DNA of 64,000 nucleotides from an uncultured Clostridia bacterium. Its GTDB lineage: Bacteria > Bacillota > Clostridia > Christensenellales > Borkfalkiaceae. The notes under the pieces were generated by a model. It was given only the letters and a program-made list of their open reading frames with translations, was not told the DNA's origin and did not search any database. A program made the translations under genes and the position numbers. The stretch spans positions 29,395-93,394 of the forward strand of contig CAKQJE010000008.1 in assembly GCA_934247225.1 (NCBI GenBank), in the 5' to 3' direction. Every line of letters starts with the position of its first letter. The first letter of the stretch is position 1. Shown one piece after another: positions 16,695-23,472 of this stretch.

Positions 16695-17810
16695 TTAAAG
16701 GACGAGTCCTATTATAAGTCCGCCGACGACAGCCGAGGCGATCTGCCCCGAAACGTTTGCGCCGACGGCGTGCATAAGCAGGTAGTTGGTCGGGTCTTCT
16801 TTAAGTCCCATTTTATGAATAACTCTCGCGGACATCGGGAACGCAGAAATTCCCGCCGCGCCTATCATAGGGTTTATCTTTTCTTTGCAGAAAATATTCA
16901 TGACTTTCGCGCAAAGAACTCCGCCGACGGTGTCGAAAACGAAAGCGAAAAGGCCGAGACCCATTATCATAAGCGTTTCCGTGCTTAAAAACTTGTCGGC
17001 TTGCATCTGGAAAGCGATCGTAATGCCGAGCAGAAGAGTGATAAGATTGCAAAGCGTGTTTTTCGCGGTATCCGCAAGGTTTCCTAAAACGCCGCATTCG
17101 TTTAAGAGATTTCCGAACATTAAAAATCCGATAAGCGCGAGGCTTTTGGGAGCGATAAGTCCCGAAACGAGCGTTACGACGATCGGGAACAGAATTTTAA
17201 CGGTTTTGCTCACCTTTTTGCCTTTGTATTCCATTCTGATGCGGCGTTCTTTTTTCGTCGTTATAAGTTTGATAACGGCGGGTTGGATTATCGGAACGAG
17301 CGCCATATAGGAATACGCTACGACCATAATAGGTCCGACGTAATTACTTGAAAGCTTTATCGCCACAAGTATCGAAGTAGGTCCGTCCGCCGCGCCGATG
17401 ATACCTATCGAAGCCGCGTCTTTAAGCGGGAAGCCGAGAAGAGTCGCGACGATTATCGTAAGGAAAATCCCGAGCTGGGCAAACGCGCCTAAAATCATCA
17501 GTTTCGGGTTTACGATAAGCGGCTCGAAGTCTATCATCGCGCCGATACCGATAAACAAAAGTATCGGCAGAGCCTCCGAGGCTTCTATTCCGACGTTAAA
17601 AAGCCATTCGATTATTCCCGTCGAGTTTCCGTCCGCGCCGATTACGTTGGACAGCGGAATGTTGACGAGAATGGCGCCGAAGCCTATCGGCAGCAAAAGC
17701 GCGGGTTCCATATCCTTTTTTATCGCGAGATAAATAAGAATTCCGCCGATTATCCACATAACGACGTGTTTCCAGGTGACCGCGGCTATCGCTTCATACA
17801 AAAATTCCAT
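16695..17810 (-). CDS. Na+-translocating decarboxylase beta subunit (OadB/GcdB/MmdB type)
   Basis: A 371-residue polytopic membrane protein with family signatures: FIGIGAMIDFEPLIVNPK near residue 85, GIIGAADGPTSILVAIKLSS near residue 130 (the conserved Asp-containing Na+ site region) and NPMIGAAGISAFPMSARV near residue 315. The beta subunit couples decarboxylation of a biotin-bound carboxyl group to Na+ export. The alpha carboxyltransferase and biotin carrier are not in the neighbourhood, so they must be encoded elsewhere or another partner is used. Expression appears to pass through a structured leader with an intrinsic terminator (17884-18011). Confidence 0.93.
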   Translation of the reverse strand: MEFLYEAIAAVTWKHVVMWIIGGILIYLAIKKDMEPALLLPIGFGAILVNIPLSNVIGADGNSTGIIEWLFNVGIEASEALPILLFIGIGAMIDFEPLIVNPKLMILGAFAQLGIFLTIIVATLLGFPLKDAASIGIIGAADGPTSILVAIKLSSNYVGPIMVVAYSYMALVPIIQPAVIKLITTKKERRIRMEYKGKKVSKTVKILFPIVVTLVSGLIAPKSLALIGFLMFGNLLNECGVLGNLADTAKNTLCNLITLLLGITIAFQMQADKFLSTETLMIMGLGLFAFVFDTVGGVLCAKVMNIFCKEKINPMIGAAGISAFPMSARVIHKMGLKEDPTNYLLMHAVGANVSGQIASAVVGGLIIGLVL

Positions 17811-17883
17811 ACATATCTCCTTTATTTTTTCCTTTGTATTGAAGAAGTAGTCGTTTTCGCCGTAAAAAAATCAAACCGACGAT

Positions 17884-18047
17884 AAAAAAAGACCATACCG
17901 AGAAAATCGGTATGGTCTTGTCATTTAAAATTAAACCGGGGCGGGAATTTTAATTTCGCCCGTGTTAGCGATGTAATTGCGGATTTTCCGCCGACTACTC
18001 CCCATAGAAGCTTCTTTATTTTAACATATGACATTTTTTATTGTCAA
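17884..18047 (-). promoter_or_regulatory. Promoter, structured 5' leader and attenuator before oadB-like gene (riboswitch candidate)
   Basis: On the minus strand a promoter (TTGACA 18042-18047, 18-base spacer, TAAAAT 18018-18023) is followed by a leader of about 200 bases before the oadB-like start. The leader contains GGGGAGTAG (17995-18003), a hairpin GCGGA/TCCGC, a CGGG/CCCG hairpin and a CCCC near 17940 able to pair with the GGGG, so a junction closed by GGGG/CCCC is possible. A 13-bp terminator stem (17889-17901 with 17907-17919) with seven U on the RNA follows. This aptamer-then-terminator layout suggests a riboswitch. GGGGAGUAG is also the 5' element of the yybP-ykoY Mn2+ class, but I cannot place the rest in that class. 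Na+ would be another plausible ligand. Confidence 0.6.
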
Positions 18048-18077
18048 GCAAAATTCGTTTCGTTGGAAAATTTTCAC

Positions 18078-18105
18078 TTGACAAATTTGCCTTTCGGGAT
18101 ATAAT
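18078..18105 (+). promoter_or_regulatory. Promoter of the 119-residue protein gene
   Basis: TTGACA at 18078-18083 and TATAAT at 18100-18105 with a 16-base spacer. It diverges from the sodium-pump promoter, which lies about 30 bases to the left. Confidence 0.8.
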
Positions 18106-18159
18106 AAAAGTATAATAAAATTATGAATTTCGGGTGCGCCCGAACAGGAGGTAAATAAA

Positions 18160-18519
18160 ATGGATAAAAAGACTTTGTATTACGTTATAGAGCAGACAAA
18201 CGCGCTTATAGCTTCGCCCACTTGTTGCAAGGAAGCCCGCGAATCCGCCGAAAAATGGCTTAAAGCCGTAGGCACGGCAAACGAAAAGGAAGAAACCGTA
18301 AAATACGTTAAAGAACTCGAAGAAGATATCGAGGGTATCGACGAACTTATAGAATTCGCTTCGTCGCCCCTTGCGGTAAAACTTTTCGGAGAAGAGAAAG
18401 CGAAAGGCTTTTTATCTCACGCCGAAGAGCTTAAAAGAAGCGGCGCGAAATATTGCGATTGCCCCGCTTGTCTTGCCTGCGCGAATATCTTAGAGCATAA
18501 AAACGAGCTTCTCGGCTAA
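18160..18519 (+). CDS. Conserved clostridial 119-residue protein with Cys motifs, function unknown
   Basis: A small acidic, helical protein with CC at about residues 22-23 and CDCPACLAC near residues 98-106, which could bind metal or an Fe-S cluster. Similar small proteins in Clostridia are often labelled as Hsp90-like without good reason, and I see no Hsp90 domain. It has an AGGAGG ribosome site and its own promoter. The next genes, on the opposite strand, are dehydratase-type activases that need Fe-S clusters; a connection is possible but unproven. Confidence 0.75.
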   Translation: MDKKTLYYVIEQTNALIASPTCCKEARESAEKWLKAVGTANEKEETVKYVKELEEDIEGIDELIEFASSPLAVKLFGEEKAKGFLSHAEELKRSGAKYCDCPACLACANILEHKNELLG

Positions 18520-18542
18520 GCCGTTAATGTAAACAAAAATAA

Positions 18543-18563
18543 GCCGATAATCGACTTATAGGC
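18543..18563. repeat. Full copy of a dispersed imperfect palindrome
   Basis: The 21-bp element has the form GCCnATAA-n5-TTATnGGC with TCGAC in the middle. Close copies occur at 38641, 52750 (same orientation) and at 15361, 42344, 45123 and 57184 (opposite orientation), with a weaker one at 4433. This copy is intergenic and lies just before a terminator. Confidence 0.7.
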
Positions 18564-18585
18564 GTACTTTTATATTTTAATAAGC

Positions 18586-18616
18586 AAAAAACGCGCGGTA
18601 AGTACGCGCGTTTTTT
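18586..18616. terminator. Bidirectional terminator
   Basis: A 12-bp stem (18586-18597 with 18605-18616) with A and T runs on the two sides, between the convergent 119-residue gene and the activase gene. Confidence 0.92.
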
Positions 18617-18629
18617 CGTATGTGTTGTT

Positions 18630-21563
18630 TTAACCGTTTTTGTTTCGGAGTTCCAGAACGGACATAAGCGAACGAAGCCTTATCGTAACCGCGCCTATGT
18701 TCGAAATTTCGTCGATTTTAATCTGCGCGTAAAGTCTGTCGGAGCTTTGAACTATCTGCCGTACCTCATCGGTCGTAACGGCGTCCACGCCGCAGCCGAA
18801 CGAAACGAGCTGAACGAGGTGAATATTGAGATTTTCGGGCGCGCTTGCCACGAATTTCGCCGCGTTGTACATTCTCGCGTGGTAAGTCCACTGATTTCTT
18901 ACGTTCGTATCGAGCTTTGCTTTTTCGGGGCGGATCGAGTCTTCGCTTAAAACCATCGCGCCGAGCCTTCCGATAAGCTCGTTTATGCCGTGATTTATCT
19001 CCGGGTCGACGTGATAAGGTCTGCCCGCAAGAACTATTACGGGTTTGCCCGTCTGCTTTGCTTTCTCGATAAGTTCGTCGCCTTTTTTGCGGATGTTTTC
19101 GAGATAATCGGCATATTCCGCATAAGCGGCTTCCGTCGCGGCTTTTATGGCTTTGAACGGAATTCTCTTATACGGGAAGTATTTTTTCAGTATCGCGCGT
19201 ATTCTTCTTAAAAATTCGCCTTTGTCCGCTAAGCTTATGAAATCGCATATGAACGTCGTTTTGTTTACGTCCGAAATATTGAGTTTCACGACCTGCGGAT
19301 AGTACGCCACGACGGGGCAGTTGAAGTGATCGTCGCCGAGCTTTTCGTCGATGTTATAGGTCATATCGGGATAGAAGATAACGTTGGCTCCTTCCCTGAT
19401 AAGCGCCTCTATATGTCCGTGAACGAGCTTTGCGGGGTAGCAAACGGTATCCGACGGAATGGTGTATTGTCCGCTTTCGTAAAGCTTTCTGTCCGAGAAA
19501 GGAGAAGTTACCACGTTGAACCCGAGTTCGGTGAAAAAGGCATGCCAGAATGGCAGAAGTTCGTAGTTGTTGAGCGCGAGCGGCAAGCCTATGTTTATCT
19601 TTTCGTCGTCGATTTCGGGGTCGATATATTTCGAAAGAAGATTTTGCTTGTAAAGATACAAATCTTCTTTGTTTTCCGTCTTTTCGCCGGTAACGGGTTT
19701 GCTGCACCTGTTGCCCGCGACGTATCTCGCGCCGTCGGAGAACGTGTTCACGGTAAGATTGCAGTGGTTTCCGCAGCCGTTGCAGGTGACGTTAGCCGCC
19801 TTATGCGTGAAAGACGCGAGTTTTTCCTTTTCGATAAGCGTGCTTTTGTCTTTCGCGAGTCTCTGCGCGTATAAAGCCGCGCCGTAAGCGCCCATAAGCG
19901 CTGAAAAAGCGGGGCGGATTACTTCTATTCCGAGTTCCTGCTCGAAAGCTCTGAGAACGCAGTCGTTTAAAAACGTTCCGCCCTGAACGACTACGTTCCT
20001 GCCGAGATCTTCGGCTTTCGCTATTCTTATAACCTTGTAAAGCGCGTTTTTGACTACGCTTATCGAAAGTCCCGCCGAAATGTTTTCCACGCTCGCGCCG
20101 TCTTTCTGCGCCTGCTTTACCGAGCTGTTCATAAACACGGTACACCTCGATCCGAGGTTCACGGGCGCGTCGGCGAACAGCCCGAGACGGGCGAATTCTT
20201 CCACGCCGTAACCGAGCGATTCGGCGAAGGTTTGGAGGAACGAACCGCACCCCGAAGAACAGGCTTCGTTCAAGAAAAGTTGGTCTATAAGTCCGTTATC
20301 GACCTTAAAGCACTTCATATCCTGCCCGCCGATATCGAGAATGAAGTCGACGTCGGGTCGAAATTTTTTGGCTGCGGTGTAGTGCGCGACGGTCTCGACG
20401 AGTCCGTTGTCGACGCCGAACGCGTTTTTTATCATATCTTCGCCGTAACCCGTTACGGCAGACCCCGCGATTTCTATATCCGGGTATTCGTCGTAAAGCT
20501 TTTTAAGGTAATCGAGAACTATCTCCACGGGTTTTCCCACGCTCGGAACGTAAATCGGGCGGAAAATGTTTCCGAACTCGTCCGTCAGAAGAATTTTAAC
20601 CGTCGTGGAACCGGCGTCTATTCCGAGATACATTTTCCCTCTCGGGGCGTCGAGTTCGGCTATGCCTTCCGAATTTTTTCTGTGCCTTTCCTTAAACTCT
20701 TCGTATTCTTCTTCCGAACGGAAGAGAGGAGGGCAGCTTTCGTATTTTTTAAGCGATCCCGAACCTTTGAAAAGTTCGCCGATTTCGCTTATCGTAAGCG
20801 TTTTGCCGGTTTTGGAGAGCGCCGCGCCGAGCGCGACGTAATAAAGCGAATTTTCGGGGAGTATACCCTCGATTTTCAAGGTGGAATCGAAAGTTTTTCT
20901 CAGTTCCGACAAAAAGGTGAGCGGTCCGCCGAGATAAAGCACGTTGCCCTCGATTTTTCTGCCTTGCGCAAGCCCCGCGATCGTCTGATTGACAACGGCG
21001 GCGAGTATTCCCGCGGCGACGTCCTCGTTTTTCGCTCCCTGATTTAACAGCGGCTGAATATCCGATTTCGCGAAAACCCCGCAACGCGAGGCTATCGTGT
21101 AAACTTTCGTGTGCGATTTGGCAAGTTCGTTAAGCTCGTCGGGCGTGACCTTCATAAGCGTTGCCATCTGGTCGATAAACGCGCCCGTTCCGCCCGCGCA
21201 GGTTCCGTTCATCCGCATTTCGAAACCGTTCGTCATGAAAATGATTTTGGCGTCCTCTCCGCCGAGTTCGATAACTGCGTCGGTAGCGGGGTAAAATTTC
21301 GAAACAGCCGTTTTTTCGGCGTAAACTTCCTGAATAAAGGGTAGATCGAGCGATTCCGAAACGCCCATTCCCGCAGAACCCGAAAGGCAAACCGAAACCT
21401 TTTCGTTTCCTGTCGCTTTTTCGGCGTCGGTCAGAACGCTCGCCGCCGTCTCGGGGATTTTCGAGAGATGTCTTTTGTATTCGGAAAATATGATTTTTCC
21501 GTTTTCGTCGACGATAACGGCTTTTAAAGTCGTCGAGCCGATGTCTATTCCCATTCTTTTCAT
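18630..21563 (-). CDS. 2-hydroxyacyl-CoA dehydratase activase-like ATPase, double BadF/BadG plus COG3580 region
   Basis: A 977-residue protein with two ASKHA (BadF/BadG/HgdC) ATPase domains: residues 1-about 260 (GIDIGSTTLKAVIVD, GGEDAKIIF, CAGGTGAFIDQMA, ASRCGVFAKSD) and about 315-580 (GIDAGSTTVKILLTDE, GGQDMKCF, ACSSGCGSFLQTFA, GSRCTVFMNSS). The conserved cysteines are the type that bridge a [4Fe-4S] cluster between subunits. A C-terminal COG3580/DUF2229 region follows (CNGCGNHCNLTV, PSDTVCYPAKLVHGH, LAGRPYHVDPEINHGI). In many clostridia this and the next gene form one protein of about 1400 residues; here they are two genes overlapping by four bases. Activases use ATP to fire an electron into a dehydratase-like partner. 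The substrate is unknown. Confidence 0.88.
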   Translation of the reverse strand: MKRMGIDIGSTTLKAVIVDENGKIIFSEYKRHLSKIPETAASVLTDAEKATGNEKVSVCLSGSAGMGVSESLDLPFIQEVYAEKTAVSKFYPATDAVIELGGEDAKIIFMTNGFEMRMNGTCAGGTGAFIDQMATLMKVTPDELNELAKSHTKVYTIASRCGVFAKSDIQPLLNQGAKNEDVAAGILAAVVNQTIAGLAQGRKIEGNVLYLGGPLTFLSELRKTFDSTLKIEGILPENSLYYVALGAALSKTGKTLTISEIGELFKGSGSLKKYESCPPLFRSEEEYEEFKERHRKNSEGIAELDAPRGKMYLGIDAGSTTVKILLTDEFGNIFRPIYVPSVGKPVEIVLDYLKKLYDEYPDIEIAGSAVTGYGEDMIKNAFGVDNGLVETVAHYTAAKKFRPDVDFILDIGGQDMKCFKVDNGLIDQLFLNEACSSGCGSFLQTFAESLGYGVEEFARLGLFADAPVNLGSRCTVFMNSSVKQAQKDGASVENISAGLSISVVKNALYKVIRIAKAEDLGRNVVVQGGTFLNDCVLRAFEQELGIEVIRPAFSALMGAYGAALYAQRLAKDKSTLIEKEKLASFTHKAANVTCNGCGNHCNLTVNTFSDGARYVAGNRCSKPVTGEKTENKEDLYLYKQNLLSKYIDPEIDDEKINIGLPLALNNYELLPFWHAFFTELGFNVVTSPFSDRKLYESGQYTIPSDTVCYPAKLVHGHIEALIREGANVIFYPDMTYNIDEKLGDDHFNCPVVAYYPQVVKLNISDVNKTTFICDFISLADKGEFLRRIRAILKKYFPYKRIPFKAIKAATEAAYAEYADYLENIRKKGDELIEKAKQTGKPVIVLAGRPYHVDPEINHGINELIGRLGAMVLSEDSIRPEKAKLDTNVRNQWTYHARMYNAAKFVASAPENLNIHLVQLVSFGCGVDAVTTDEVRQIVQSSDRLYAQIKIDEISNIGAVTIRLRSLMSVLELRNKNG

Positions 21564-22924
21564 ACGTCGACCTCGCTTTTATCCGTTTTATCAGTTATTT
21601 CTTTTTCGGGCTGGTTGCCGCGCTCCGCTTCCGTCGCGGCGGCTTCTCTTAGCTCGCTTAACGCGTTTTCTTCGTCGTCGCCGCTGTTTTTCGCCGATTT
21701 GTCTCTCGCTATCGAAAGCATAAGTTTTATTCTGTTTTCCTGGTTGACGGCGGAAGCGCCCGCGTCGTAATCCACGGGGAAAATATTCGCGTCGGGATAA
21801 AGCTCGCGAAGCCTTCTTATCGTGCCTTTGCCTACGATATGGTTGGGGAGACAGCCGAACGGCTGGGCGCAAACGACGTTCGAATAGCCTTTTTCGATAA
21901 GCTCGGCGACTTCGCCCGGAAGCAGCCACCCCTCGCCCATTTTAACGCCGCGGTCGATAACCTTGTCCGCAAGGTCTTTCACCCTGTCGAACGAAACGGG
22001 CGCGACGAATTCGGGGTAAGGCTCCAAAGCCTTAATCATTAAATTTTCGTAGTTTTCAAGCGTTCTTTCGGCGATTTTCCCGATCAGGAGTTTGATTAAA
22101 TTTCCGCCGTAATAACGGTGATCGACGGAAACGTTCGCCGCGCAGTACTGCAAAAATCCCGTAACCCCGGGAATCATATATTCGCAGCCTTGTTTAAGCA
22201 GTATTTTTTCAAGTCCCCTGTTGGCGAAAGAGGAGTATTTAACGTAAATTTCGCCTACGATACCCACTTTTACAAGGTCTCGTTTTTCGCGCGGGATATT
22301 ATGAAAATCCTCCGCCATTCCGGCTAAATTTTTCTTTATCGCCTTTTTCGAACCGCCTTTTTTGTTGCGGAATTGTTCGGATAATTCATTCGTCCATTTT
22401 TTCACCGTTTTCGCGGTGTCGCCCGCGTTTATTTCGTAGGGTTCCGTCTGGTTTTTCAAAAGCAGAAGCATATCGCCGTAAATAAGCGAAGAGAACCCGT
22501 CGAAAAGCATTTTCGGGGTGATTTTAAAACCGCTGTATTTTTCCAGCCCGGCAAAGCTCACGGAGATGACGGGAACGAACCACAGTCCCATTTCTTTAAG
22601 GGCTTTTCTCAAAAGGAATATGTAATTGGAAGCTCTGCAACCGCCGCCTGTCTGGAAAAAGAGAAGCGCGGTTTTTTCGGGGTCGTAATCTCCCGATTCC
22701 AAAGCGTATAAAAGTTGCCCGCACGAGCATATCGCGGGGTAACACATATCGTTGTGCAGATATTTCAGTCCCGTGTCGATAACGTCCTTTCCCTCGTAAC
22801 GCACCACCTCGAACTTATATCCGTTCATACGGAAAATACTCTCGAAAAGCTCCATATGCGTGGGGAAAATATCGGGGCAGAGAATGGTATATTCCGTTTT
22901 CATTTGCTTTGTAAAGTCAATCAT
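21560..22924 (-). CDS. HgdB-like (COG3581) Fe-S component
   Basis: A 454-residue protein of the COG3581 group related to the 2-hydroxyglutaryl-CoA dehydratase D component. Cysteines likely to hold an Fe-S cluster are in DMCYPAICSCGQLL near residue 60 and in FFQTGGGCRASNY and VVCAQPFGCLPNHIVGKG further on. The C-terminal tail is charged and low complexity. It is the first gene of the operon and overlaps the activase by ATGA. I infer an ATP-driven low-potential electron-transfer enzyme rather than a classical dehydratase, since no CoA-transferase or second dehydratase subunit is nearby. Confidence 0.82.
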   Translation of the reverse strand: MIDFTKQMKTEYTILCPDIFPTHMELFESIFRMNGYKFEVVRYEGKDVIDTGLKYLHNDMCYPAICSCGQLLYALESGDYDPEKTALLFFQTGGGCRASNYIFLLRKALKEMGLWFVPVISVSFAGLEKYSGFKITPKMLFDGFSSLIYGDMLLLLKNQTEPYEINAGDTAKTVKKWTNELSEQFRNKKGGSKKAIKKNLAGMAEDFHNIPREKRDLVKVGIVGEIYVKYSSFANRGLEKILLKQGCEYMIPGVTGFLQYCAANVSVDHRYYGGNLIKLLIGKIAERTLENYENLMIKALEPYPEFVAPVSFDRVKDLADKVIDRGVKMGEGWLLPGEVAELIEKGYSNVVCAQPFGCLPNHIVGKGTIRRLRELYPDANIFPVDYDAGASAVNQENRIKLMLSIARDKSAKNSGDDEENALSELREAAATEAERGNQPEKEITDKTDKSEVDV

Positions 22925-23054
22925 TTAACACACTCTTAAAGGGAGTTTTGCCCGCCGTTTCAACGCGCTTTTATAGCCGATATCAACTTGGATTTGCGCC
23001 GATTTCAACGTAAATTTAAAGCCGATATCAACTCGGATTCATATCGATTTCAAC
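22925..23054 (-). repeat. Phased array of five GTTGAWATCG elements upstream of the HgdB-like gene
   Basis: Read on the minus strand, GTTGA(A/T)ATCG-like elements begin at 23054, 23032, 23009, 22987 and 22964, giving spacings of 22, 23, 22 and 23 bases. The last one is GTTGAAACGG. The sequence between them is less conserved (GAATCCGA, GGCTTTAAA, GCAAATCCAA, GGCTATAAAAG), and A and T forms alternate, so the higher-order unit is about 45 bp. The array lies between the putative promoter near 23100 and the start codon at 22924. It looks like a multi-site operator or an RNA-level repeat, not like a CRISPR array. Confidence 0.7.
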
Positions 23055-23080
23055 GCTGTTTTTAAAGTTGCTTTGAAAGC

Positions 23081-23101
23081 GGGAAACACTTTCCCATTAT
23101 A
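23081..23101 (-). promoter_or_regulatory. Putative promoter with GGGAAA-CAC-TTTCCC palindrome
   Basis: On the minus strand TATAAT is at 23096-23101, with only a weak -35. The perfect palindrome GGGAAA-n3-TTTCCC (23081-23095) directly abuts the -10, where the transcript would start. This is a likely operator for the two-gene Fe-S operon. Confidence 0.55.
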
Positions 23102-23202
23102 TCCGTATGATAGCACAGAAATGCCCCGAAAGCAAGGAAAAACCCCTTTATAATGTAATATTTTCTCTTAATTTCACATAAAATCGACCGCGTATGCCGT
23201 AG

Positions 23203-23241
23203 GTGCGCGCCGTGAACCGCTTTGCAGTTCACGGCGCGCAC
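23203..23241. repeat. 15-bp perfect inverted repeat between divergent operons
   Basis: GTGCGCGCCGTGAAC at 23203-23217 pairs exactly with 23227-23241 around a 9-base loop. There is no T-run on either side, so it is not a standard terminator. It separates the minus-strand Fe-S operon from the promoter of the giant protein. Confidence 0.7.
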
Positions 23242-23330
23242 AATAAAACGCACCGAAAACAACGCGGTAAATCGCGCCGAAATTCGCGCGGGGGAATATC
23301 GGGGAATATGGTTATTTATATATAAAACAG

Positions 23331-23359
23331 TTGACAAAAACGGGAAAACATTTTATAAT
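23331..23359 (+). promoter_or_regulatory. Consensus promoter of the giant beta-helix gene
   Basis: TTGACA at 23331-23336, 17-base spacer, TATAAT at 23354-23359. The leader to the start codon is about 107 bases. Just upstream is a GGGGAATAT repeat pair (23290-23310). Confidence 0.85.
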
Positions 23360-23472
23360 GTGAGAGAAAATAGGATTATGGGGGCAAAGCGACCATTTCG
23401 CAAGCCTCGAAAATATCCGAAATCGATTGAAACGGACAAGAAAATTAAAGAAATTTAATCGGAGGTAAAAAG

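Noticed and set aside
22955..23054. CRISPR array
   Set aside because: The repeated elements are only about 10 bases with 12-13 base spacers that are themselves partly conserved, and there are no cas genes.
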